NCBI GenBank assembly: GCA_037718865.1
Contig: JBBJMP010000013.1
Span: 91,857-155,856 of the forward strand
DNA: 64,000 nt
DNA from: JADCRZ01 sp037718865
GTDB lineage: Bacteria; Bacteroidota; Bacteroidia; Chitinophagales; Chitinophagaceae
Reading direction: 5' to 3'
Below are positions 56,704-64,000 of the stretch, piece after piece. Position numbers and translations under genes: made by a program. The notes beneath the pieces were generated by a model that searched no databases, had not been told where the DNA came from, and saw only the letters and a program-made list of their open reading frames with translations. Numbering within the stretch: position 1 is the stretch's first letter; each line of letters opens with the position of its first letter.

Positions 56704-58381
56704 TTGTATTTGTAATATCCTCCTTCTCTTTTAATGATTTTTTCATGAATCTATTCAGTTCCCTTGTAAATTCCATCTCGTTATTTAGCTTTTTTTCTTT
56801 TTCTGTTTTAATTAGATTAGTATATTGCTGTTCAGCTTGTGAGGCATTATATTTAGCGATAGCTGCTATACTGATGAAAATAAGTAAAGCAGTTATACTA
56901 AAGCTTATTATCTTTTTTGTTTTTTGTTTTTTTCTGCTTATTTCAATATAATCTTCTACCTCAGTAAAGTTGCCTGAGTATCTGGAGGCCCATGCTGCAT
57001 TGGGCTGCTGCTTTTCCCTCCACCTTAAGGCGTCTTTCAAATCTATCCCCCTTAAAGGTTCCCTTTTTATGCTGTCAGAAAGCCATTTGTACTTACGGCC
57101 GGAATCCTGTTCCTCTTTCATCCAGTTCCTTAATTTATCCCACTGGCGCATCAGGCTTTCATGTGAGATGTCAACAAATGTATTTTCGTTTATTGGTCTG
57201 CTAAACGGCGTTAAGAAAGCGCATTCCGGTGTGCGGAACTTGTCAATAACGGCCTTTACCTCATCAGCAGAAACATGGTCTACCGAGCTGCAAACCGCCG
57301 ACAAATCATTAAAAGTCTGCCTCCGCCTTATCGGATCATTGTCTGCGTTTACATCTGTTATGGTTTTAAACAGCAGCCTGGCAATTTCCTTTTGCTTTAT
57401 ATTTAGCTGATCATCATATATTTCATTGGCATGTTTGGAAAGGGCATTGTTTAGTTTACCCGCGGCGTCATAGTGATCGAAGTCAATAGCGCCATCTGTA
57501 TTTTTATCCAGCCAGCATTTATACGTGCGCATCAGGCAATGCTGTAAAACAGGCAACTGGTCCAGGTCTTTGTCACTGTCATTCAATAACAAATCCAGTA
57601 AACGCTGACTGATTTTTTGACCGTAAAGCCTTATAGGAAATTCAATAACTTCCCGTAATTGTTGCCTGTTCAAACGAGGCACTAAGTATTGACCTTCATT
57701 TAGCATCTCAGGCAGTCCATAAAATTTATTACAATGACCAATATAATCAGAACGCATGGTCATAATTATATATATGGGCAGCTTTCTTTGCTTTGCTAAT
57801 GTTAAAAGGATGTTTACAAAAACGATGTTTTCATTTTTTTGGGTCTCTTCTGATACTTCTTTTCTTCTTGAAGTGAACATTTCTTCAAACTGGTCTACCA
57901 GTAACAATAGATTACAACGTGTATTTTCCAGCATAGGATGTAAAACATCAATAAGCTCGTGAACACTTTTTTCCGTTATATCAGTATCACTGATATTCTT
58001 GCTAAGATTTTCTGGAACGCATGATGCGCCCAGAGCCTCATTTAACGCTTCAGCAAGAAAATGCAACGGATTTCCACCCGGTCTCATGGAGGCAATCATC
58101 CAGTTCACTCTTTCTTCGGTCAGGAACCCGGCCTTCAACCTGGGAATAAGTCCTGCTTTGATTAAAGAAGATTTTCCGCAACCTGAACTGCCCACTACGC
58201 CTATAAAATGACTGGTATGTAATTTTTGCATCAGATCCGTAACCTGCTTATCTCTTCCAAAAAAAAGCGAGCTTTCATCTGCTTCGTAAGGACGTAGCCC
58301 TACAAAGGGATTGTCAGTATCCAGCGCGGAAATTTTTGCTTCGTTTGTATCCTGTAATGAAGTATTCATGTTTGTCTCCAT
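56690..58381 (-). CDS. nSTAND1-type NTPase with membrane segment
   Basis: The ATG at 58381 (METNMNTSLQ) follows the TIR gene stop by 13 bases; the upstream ATG at 58459 would overlap it. The 563-residue product opens with the nSTAND1 entry motif PFVGLRPYEADESSLFFGRD, a Walker A GSSGCGKSS (about 64-72) and a Walker B LLLLVDQFEE (about 158-167). A membrane helix (about 488-511, SITALLIFISIAAIA) is followed by a coiled coil. The stop lies 14 bases inside the WD40 frame. STAND NTPases oligomerise on trigger sensing and activate an effector, here probably the TIR protein upstream. Confidence 0.88.
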   Translation of the reverse strand: METNMNTSLQDTNEAKISALDTDNPFVGLRPYEADESSLFFGRDKQVTDLMQKLHTSHFIGVVGSSGCGKSSLIKAGLIPRLKAGFLTEERVNWMIASMRPGGNPLHFLAEALNEALGASCVPENLSKNISDTDITEKSVHELIDVLHPMLENTRCNLLLLVDQFEEMFTSRRKEVSEETQKNENIVFVNILLTLAKQRKLPIYIIMTMRSDYIGHCNKFYGLPEMLNEGQYLVPRLNRQQLREVIEFPIRLYGQKISQRLLDLLLNDSDKDLDQLPVLQHCLMRTYKCWLDKNTDGAIDFDHYDAAGKLNNALSKHANEIYDDQLNIKQKEIARLLFKTITDVNADNDPIRRRQTFNDLSAVCSSVDHVSADEVKAVIDKFRTPECAFLTPFSRPINENTFVDISHESLMRQWDKLRNWMKEEQDSGRKYKWLSDSIKREPLRGIDLKDALRWREKQQPNAAWASRYSGNFTEVEDYIEISRKKQKTKKIISFSITALLIFISIAAIAKYNASQAEQQYTNLIKTEKEKKLNNEMEFTRELNRFMKKSLKEKEDITNTIEAC

Positions 58382-58394
58382 TAGAATGTATTGT

Positions 58395-59483
58395 TTACGC
58401 GATCTTACGTATAAAGGGCACAACCGTATCGGGGTTAAACCGTGTACTTTTACTATCATCCAGATATTGGATTTGTAAAAATGATTTTCTGATCAGTGGC
58501 GAATTATTTTGAACCTGCGGAGTTAAGTAAACAGCACATTCAGACACCTGGCAATCTTCTTTCATGATGGTTTGTATGGCTTTATTCAGGCGTTCCCGGG
58601 CCCATTCCTGTATATTCCTGCCACAAATAATAATTAACGAGCTCACATTTTTTAATTGCGTTTCATAATCATTAATATTTTCTGTTGGATTGGATTTATA
58701 CCGGGAGAAATAGGTTTTAATATTATTGTCAAATAAAAGATTCGCCATATCAATGGCATAAGCATTGTCCTGCTCATGAAAGTCTAGGAACACCGAATGA
58801 GAGGGTTGGTCGTTGGTCTGACGTGTACTTTTTTTGCTGCTCTCTTTTATTTTTTCTTTTATTTTTTCTTTGATTTCATGGATTATGTTGGGAAGCGCAA
58901 ATTCACTTATCAGGCTATACTTGTCATTGTCTGTTTTATTGTTCTGTAATTGTTGCAGGAATTTTTTATGATCAACCGAAGGAATGTCATTAAAGTCCAG
59001 TTCTTTCGGAATAAAAATCAACTGGTCTTTTGACAATTGCCTTGCAATGTTCGTCTGGGCTTGTGAAAAGGTGTAAATATCCTCCTCTATTTTATCTCCT
59101 GGCATTTGGTCGAATAAATGTATGGACAAACACGCCTTATGTAACGCTTCCGCAACTGCTTTTTCATGTTTTGATTTATCGTAAGGTGGAGGGAAAGCTT
59201 TTTGTACAACTTCAATATTGTTAGCTTCTAATTCTTTGACGATCTGGTTTTTTTTCGTGATCAGCGTATCCGAAACCTTAGCAATAAAAACCTTTGGTTT
59301 TGTTATTATTGGAATTACTTTATCTATATCGTCTTCCGGAAGGGAGACTGTTTGCTTTTCAATTAAAAGCATCGATTCATAGATATCATTAGCTAATTCT
59401 TTTACTCTTTTAGTAAATAACTCAGAATCATAATTTAGTGGGTATCCTAATTTATCTTTTTCCGGATGGTATAATTCATACAT
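58395..59483 (-). CDS. Protein with two TIR-like domains (candidate effector)
   Basis: A first TIR-like domain of the STAND-associated kind (KVFIAKVSDTLITKKNQIVK; CLSIHLFDQMPGDKIEED) covers residues about 65-190. A Lys/Glu-rich linker follows and then a second TIR-like domain (SVFLDFHEQDNAYAIDMANL; NDYETQLKNVSSLIIICGRN; IQEWARERLNKAIQ), about 226-355. The ATG at 59483 may not be the true start: the frame stays open upstream to a TGA at 59568-59570 and encodes coding-like sequence (LLNKKSYEDWPSECKGVNAY). TIR effectors in defence systems degrade NAD+ or make signal nucleotides; activity here is inferred. Confidence 0.75.
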   Translation of the reverse strand: MYELYHPEKDKLGYPLNYDSELFTKRVKELANDIYESMLLIEKQTVSLPEDDIDKVIPIITKPKVFIAKVSDTLITKKNQIVKELEANNIEVVQKAFPPPYDKSKHEKAVAEALHKACLSIHLFDQMPGDKIEEDIYTFSQAQTNIARQLSKDQLIFIPKELDFNDIPSVDHKKFLQQLQNNKTDNDKYSLISEFALPNIIHEIKEKIKEKIKESSKKSTRQTNDQPSHSVFLDFHEQDNAYAIDMANLLFDNNIKTYFSRYKSNPTENINDYETQLKNVSSLIIICGRNIQEWARERLNKAIQTIMKEDCQVSECAVYLTPQVQNNSPLIRKSFLQIQYLDDSKSTRFNPDTVVPFIRKIA

Positions 59484-59680
59484 TTCATAAGCGTTTACTC
59501 CTTTGCATTCAGAAGGCCAGTCTTCGTATGATTTTTTGTTAAGCAGTATGTTATAAATACGTTTGTATCACGGAGCACAACTAAAGAGTCGTAGTCGCCA
59601 GCCTCCGTTGCAGTAAAGCATGAGCTTACTTCGCTATTACAATTTTCTTAAACTATTAAAACCTGGTATTCCGTGTAAAG

Positions 59681-59704
59681 AGTGTTTGAATCCCTCTCTC
59701 TCCG
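59681..59704 (+). other. tRNA-Ser 3'-end-like fragment (possible attachment-site scar)
   Basis: GTGTTTGAATCCCTC resembles a T arm (4 of 5 stem pairs) and is followed by TCTCTCC-G, the acceptor 3' strand and discriminator typical of tRNA-Ser. No 5' half with a matching GGAGAGA lies upstream, so it is not a complete tRNA. tRNA 3' ends are the usual integration site of mobile islands; here the fragment adjoins the TIR-STAND-WD40 genes. Confidence 0.45.
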
Positions 59705-59715
59705 AAACATCATAA

Positions 59716-61346
59716 TCAAAACGCCTTTTTATTACTCTTCAACGGCGGCAAAACAAAATCATCCACGGCGCTTTTTTCAGCTACCATTTTTTCCACGTCT
59801 TCTGCTTTCCTGGGAGCTAATATCGACAACAATTCAAAGTTCTGTTTCCCAATTAGGACATCGTCTTCAATCCTGATTGCAATACCCCACACCACTTTTT
59901 GTCACAGGGACTGTTTTCGGGGATGTAAATCCCTGGCTCAACCGTAATAACCATATTTTCCTTTAGCCTGCCATAATTACTTTTGTCATGAACGTCAAGT
60001 CCAAGGTGATGCGAACATCCATGCGGATAGTAGCGTTCCACATCCTCTTTATTTTTAATGACTCCCAATCTTAACAGCCCCTCGGCAAGTATCTGTGTCG
60101 CTTTATTATTAAGCGCTGAAAAAGGCGTGTCTTCTCTGCAGAGTTTAAACACTTCTTCCTGAGCCTGGTAAACAAGGTTGTAAATCGCCTTTTGCTCCGG
60201 GGTGAATTTACCGGAAGCCGGTACCGTGCGGGTTACATCGGCAGAATAACCGTGGTATTCGGCGCCTATATCCATAAGAACCAGATTGTCGCCAACTTTT
60301 GTACGGTTATTTTCTATGTAATGTAACACGCATCCGTTTTCACCGGCTCCCACAATAGAGGGGTACCCGACGTACTCAGCCCCATGTTTCTTATGAACAT
60401 ATTCCTGTAATCCCTGCAATTCTGTTTCGGACATCTTTGCGTGTATTGCTTTCATGGTTTCAGCATGCGCAATGGAAGATATATCAATGGATTTGCGCAG
60501 TATCACTAGCTCCTCCGGGGTTTTGATCTCCCTTAAGGAAGCTACGAGCGCTGAATACAAGGGTGCATTAAACCTTGCATTTTTTATTTTACTAATCGCC
60601 CTAACCTGCGCAATTGAATCTTTAGCAGTTACCAGATCACTGATTAAGAGATTATCCCGGAAAAACGCACCTGAACTTATTAGCGTTTTTAAGTAGATAA
60701 TAAACCATGCTGTATTTTTACTATTGATAGTGGCACACAGGTAAGCCAGAGTTTCATTTACATCTTTTTTGTAGTTGTCAGGGATGGAGGCTTTCTTCTT
60801 GAAACTGTTTACCAGGTCAAAGAGGTCGGCACTATCCTGAGGGTCATTAGGAAGATCTTCCGGTGGGGCATCAAACAAAATTATATCGAAGGCTTCGAAG
60901 TTAAAGGCGAACTGGTTAAATTGATCGCAGTTAAAAACCATCTGTATACCCAAATTGGACTTGACGCCATCCACACCCATCCGCCTGCCTGTCCAGAGCT
61001 CCATAATAGAATCCTTTCTTTGGGCAAAGAATAGCTCGTTGTACGATTTCTTATCAGCACTTTGCTGAGGCTCTTTATAGATGACTAAAACACCATTCGG
61101 TTCTTTATAACCGGTAAAATAATACAGGTCGGGATTCTGGTGGTATGGATAGTTAACGTCCCGCGAGAAGGTACGCCTTGGGTATGCGAATATGAGCGCT
61201 ACAGAGTTCGAAGGCATCAACTTTCTTAGCGCATCTCTTCTCCCGGCATGAAACTCTTTAGAAAGATAATCTAAGGGAACGTCCTCTTGTGCGTTTATAG
61301 TTACGTAAGTCAGCAGGAATAAACCCCAAAGGATATGCTTACTCAT
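59716..61346 (-). pseudogene. Xaa-Pro aminopeptidase (M24B family), frame-broken near the C-terminus
   Basis: A Sec signal (MSKHILWGLFLLTYVTINAQ) precedes an AMP_N domain (HAGRRDALRKLMPSNSVALI) and an M24 metallopeptidase domain. The metal ligands in MDIGAEYHGYSADVTRT, HGCSHHLGLDVHD and TVEPGIY are visible. At about 59880-59892 the frame shifts: the intact frame resumes as GIAIRIEDDVLIGKQNFELL and runs to a TGA at 59716-59718. The Glu of RIEDDV, the last metal ligand, lies after the break, so the 497-residue product as read would be inactive. A two-base TG duplication or a single-base loss would explain it; real decay and assembly error are both possible. Confidence 0.85.
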
Positions 61347-62090
61347 AAGCTATTTTAAATATAAGGATTTCTAATAAATAAATCAAGGGCATACTTAACC
61401 AGAGCAGAAGCATCGTTACGACCGCAACTTTATTGGTCAGGTTAGTCATCTAAAAATGGTTTGTATGAATTTGCAGCGCTTACAGCTCATTATAAATACA
61501 TTTTTCCTTTTGCTGTTATAGGTTGTATGTCTGCAACAATTTTCTTCATATAATCTTTTTGAACAGCAACACAGCAACCTTTCCTACAAACATAGGAGAT
61601 TTTTCCTAGTTTTCAAATGGAGAAAATGGGCTATATTCTATCTTTATTTTGTGATTAGTTTTAATTTCGTAAGATGGAACAGTTTGAATCGTTGAAGTTT
61701 AACGTCTAATTTGAGCATGAGGATTTAAAGTATGTTGCCTTCATCATGTTGAATTTAGGCTTTTGTTGTTAGTTTTTGGGCTTCATGCAAGATTGCATTG
61801 GCTATTGCTTCTGCATAGATGCTATAGTCTTGTACATTAAGATTGTGAAAAATGTACGTTTTTATGCCATCAATTTTACTGTTTATTCCTTTTAAAGTCT
61901 TTACTGTATGGCTTCCTCCAAAAACCTGCCGTACGTGAACAAATCACGATTACTGCTTTAAGTGGCATCAAATTACAGTTTGAACCGACAAAGCAGTCTG
62001 TCAATTTTATAAAGCAACTGTTACTATCCTGACCCCATGCTTCATTTAAATTGTTCTACCCCCTATTGCTGGTACAACAGTTCGACCGAC
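61347..62090. other. Intergenic region with possible gene remnants
   Basis: No full gene is present. On the minus strand a coding-like tail (GINSKIDGIKTYIFHNLNVQ, ending in LTTKA and a stop at 61755-61757) runs from about 61930. On the plus strand another fragment (LSGIKLQFEPTKQSVNFIKQ, stop at 62030-62032) overlaps it slightly. Neither has a clear start or a recognised family; both may be chance or leftovers of transposases. Confidence 0.35.
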
Positions 62091-62600
62091 ATGCGCAAGG
62101 GGTTTGGTACGCCAGGCAAAGCTTGGCAACTTCAGTGGGTGAAATTCCCTCCGTGGCAAGAGGGTAGCCACCTCACCACGAATCGAGTCTTGGGCTTGTG
62201 AAGGTAACGACACAAGTTAAGTGTAGACAGAGCGATGAATGGGCCGTAACGCAAGTGAAGCTATTGAGCCTCGTTAGAACAACAACCGGAAGCTGACAGG
62301 GTCGAACTCCTGGAAAGCTATAGTAGGTATTCGCAACAGGCGATGAATACCGGAGACTCCGGCGGGGTCTGAGAGCACGGCACGTCAGAAAAGGAGTGGT
62401 CAGGAACCTGGGAGACCCATGGTAGTCCTTTCAAGAAGGTACACCGGAACCGAGGCACATCCAAAGAATGGTGGATGCTACTATGGGAGTCGGACCTGCT
62501 GATAGTACTCTGAGTGTGGGAAAGCCACATACCCGGGGAAGCGGCAGGCAGAATATACTCTTAAAGAGCAACATGAACCTTACACAGAGAAGGAGAATGC

Positions 62601-63890
62601 ATGACAATAAAACTGGAAAGAGTAGCCGAGAAGGCAAAATCAGATCAGAAGCTGCGCTTCAATTGTTTAGCTCACTTGCTAACGCCCGGCTTTATGGCTG
62701 AGACTTGGCAAAAGATGAATAAACGAGGAGCAGCGGGCATTGATGAAGAGACCATCACAGCGTTTGGGTGGCACCTGGATGAACGGGTCAAAACCCTCCA
62801 TGAGCGACTACTGAAAGGGGTTTATAGAGCTCCTGCGGTAAGGCGGGTTGAAATTCCCAAGGGTGAAAATAAGGTACGCAAATTGGGTATACCTACCGTG
62901 GAAGATAGACTGCTCCAGGCATCGGTTGCCCGGATATTGAATGCAATTTATGAACCGCTATTCCTGAATTGCTCATATGGGTTCAGACCGGGCAGAAGTG
63001 CTCACGATGCTTTACGTGCGTTACGTGGCCACCTCATAGGAGGTAAGGTAATGCAAGTATTTGAAGCTGACATTCGTGCCTACTTTGATGAAGTTAACCA
63101 TGAATGGTTAATGAAGATGCTGAAAGAACGGATCAGCGACAAAGTAATCCTACGACTAATCTTTAAATGGCTAAAAGCAGGCGTAATGGAGAATGGTTTA
63201 AAGTTAAAATCTATATCTGGCGTTCCGCAAGGAGGTCCGGTATCCTGCATTTTGTCAAATATATACCTGCATTATGTGCTCGACCTGTGGTTTGAAAAGA
63301 GGGTAAAGAAAAGTTGTAAAGGAGAAGCGCACCTGATTAGATATGTGGATGACTATGTAGTATGCTTTCAATACAAATCTGATGCGGAAACGTTTAGCAG
63401 GTTAATTGAAGAGCGGTTCTCTAAGTTTAACCTGCGGCTGGCTGAAGAAAAGACGCGTAGGATCACTTTCGGCAGGTTTGCAAGAGAACGTTGCCGTGAG
63501 TTTGGTATACCCTTGGAGGAGTTTGTGTTTCTCGGATTTCGTCACGTTTGCGGTACCGATCGACAAGGCCGATATGCGTTGATAAGAATACCAAGCGTTA
63601 AAAGCTGTCGTAAGTTTAAAGACAGGGTGAAGGAGTGGTTTGAGAGACGTATACATTGGAAGGTCAAAGATCAGCAGGCACATCTTGCCAGCATGCTTCG
63701 CGGCTTCTATCAATACTTCGCTTTACCACACTGCACTTCTAAACTTTATCTGATCCACGGATGGGTGGAGCGTTATTGGAGGCACATACTTCAAAGGAGG
63801 AGTCAAAAGAGTAAAACTCATTGGAGTTATTTGTCAACCAGGGAATGGTTTAAGCTGCCGACGCCCAAGTCACTTCATCAAAGCGTCTGA
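62601..63890 (+). CDS. ltrA: Group II intron reverse transcriptase/maturase
   Basis: The 429-residue protein has the reverse transcriptase blocks in order: RVEIPKGENKVRKLGIPTVE with DRLLQASVARIL, FRPGRSAHDALRALR, the active-site-containing FEADIRAYFDEVNHEWL, GVPQGGPVSCILSNIYL, and IRYVDDYVVCF with the YVDD catalytic Asp pair. The X (maturase) domain follows (LRGFYQYFALPHCTSKLYLI; HGWVERYWRHI). There is no C-terminal HNH endonuclease Cys motif, so retrohoming would use nascent strands at a replication fork. An AAGGAG site precedes the ATG. Intact frame, so probably still active. Confidence 0.95.
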   Translation: MTIKLERVAEKAKSDQKLRFNCLAHLLTPGFMAETWQKMNKRGAAGIDEETITAFGWHLDERVKTLHERLLKGVYRAPAVRRVEIPKGENKVRKLGIPTVEDRLLQASVARILNAIYEPLFLNCSYGFRPGRSAHDALRALRGHLIGGKVMQVFEADIRAYFDEVNHEWLMKMLKERISDKVILRLIFKWLKAGVMENGLKLKSISGVPQGGPVSCILSNIYLHYVLDLWFEKRVKKSCKGEAHLIRYVDDYVVCFQYKSDAETFSRLIEERFSKFNLRLAEEKTRRITFGRFARERCREFGIPLEEFVFLGFRHVCGTDRQGRYALIRIPSVKSCRKFKDRVKEWFERRIHWKVKDQQAHLASMLRGFYQYFALPHCTSKLYLIHGWVERYWRHILQRRSQKSKTHWSYLSTREWFKLPTPKSLHQSV

Positions 63891-63916
63891 TAAGCTCAAT
63901 GGTCACACATTCTGAA

Positions 63917-63949
63917 GAGCCCGTTGCGGGAAATCCGCACGGCGGGTTC
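63917..63949 (+). ncRNA. Group II intron domain V
   Basis: The 33-base hairpin begins GAGCCCGTTGCGGG, closes with a GAAA tetraloop and ends GCGGGTTC. It keeps the catalytic AGC triad and the two-base bulge (AC) of domain V. Domain VI follows to 63990 with a GGGAGGAAACTCCC stem. Confidence 0.9.
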
Positions 63950-64000
63950 TGCGGGGGGCGCAGGGAGGAAACTCCCTGCATCTACCCTACATGCACTCTG

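Larger units (their letters stand above)
62091..63990 (+). mobile_element. Group II intron (ribozyme plus maturase)
   Basis: The 5' part (62091-62600) is the structured intron RNA: many paired G/C-rich segments and the typical text CAAGGGGTTTGGTACGCCAGG, CGAGTCTTGGGCTTGTG and TACCGGAGACTCC. The maturase ORF sits in domain IV. Domain V and domain VI follow the ORF, and the sequence ends TCTACCCTAC at 63990, consistent with an AY 3' end. The expected 5' GUGYG is AUGCG here (62091-62095), so the 5' boundary is approximate or mutated. Its presence shows recent mobility; the host exon is not identifiable. Confidence 0.85.

Noticed and set aside
58382..58459. Upstream ATG of the STAND NTPase gene
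   Set aside because: It overlaps the TIR gene by 65 bases; the start at 58381 fits the 13-base spacing and the nSTAND1 entry motif.
59600..59704. Complete tRNA-Ser gene
   Set aside because: Only the T-arm and acceptor 3' strand are present; no matching 5' acceptor, D arm or anticodon arm.
62318..62637. Small ORFs within the intron 5' region, both strands
   Set aside because: They fall in the folded ribozyme domain; no family or ribosome site.

Overview
The window looks like a chromosomal segment of a Bacteroidota bacterium, most likely of the Chitinophagaceae/Sphingobacteriia type. It has two SusC/SusD pairs, an ECF sigma/FecR pair, many Sec, Tat and lipoprotein secretion signals, mid-range GC and A/T-rich spacers with few strong Shine-Dalgarno sites. 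Family calls come from reading motifs; no database search was possible. No complete tRNA, rRNA or CRISPR array was seen. Layout: (1) 3-9288 is mixed: the end of a PQQ/cytochrome c dehydrogenase, a Tat-exported Gfo/Idh/MocA oxidoreductase with an alpha/beta hydrolase, a TPR-histidine kinase/LuxR response-regulator pair, a lipoprotein, a class V aminotransferase that has lost its middle, and a secreted protein with an odd W/Y/P/R-rich tail. (2) 9546-16178 holds an orphan molybdenum hydroxylase large subunit, a second PQQ/cytochrome c protein and an S9 peptidase. (3) 16321-39865 is one long minus-strand series: ECF sigma, FecR, SusC, SusD, a GH42-like Cys-motif protein, LctP/GlcA-type permease, TIM-barrel isomerase, D-2-hydroxyacid dehydrogenase, a second GH42-like protein, glycerate 2-kinase, an alpha-glucuronidase-like hydrolase, LutA, LutB, LutC and a malate synthase. 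(4) 40380-51667 is a divergent plus-strand arm with a paralogous SusC/SusD pair, two large alpha-glucuronidase-like proteins and a beta-propeller protein; a decayed fourth member of the hydrolase family faces it at 51797-53963. (5) 54457-59483 is a three-gene TIR / STAND NTPase / WD40 set that resembles an antiphage or conflict system, next to a tRNA-Ser-like 3' fragment. (6) A frame-broken Xaa-Pro aminopeptidase and a group II intron with its maturase close the window. The central inference is that 16321-51667 is one two-armed glycan-utilisation locus under a single ECF sigma/FecR switch. Outer-membrane SusCD pairs and exported hydrolases would take up and cleave an acidic or hydroxyacid-bearing glycoside. 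The permease, LutABC, hydroxyacid dehydrogenase, glycerate kinase and malate synthase would then feed the released C2/C3 hydroxyacids (lactate, glycerate or glycolate/glyoxylate) into central metabolism. The combination is suggestive but the substrate cannot be read from sequence. Several genes carry frameshifts or deletions (7247-8222, 51797-53963, 56690-56703, 59716-61346), which could be real decay or assembly error.
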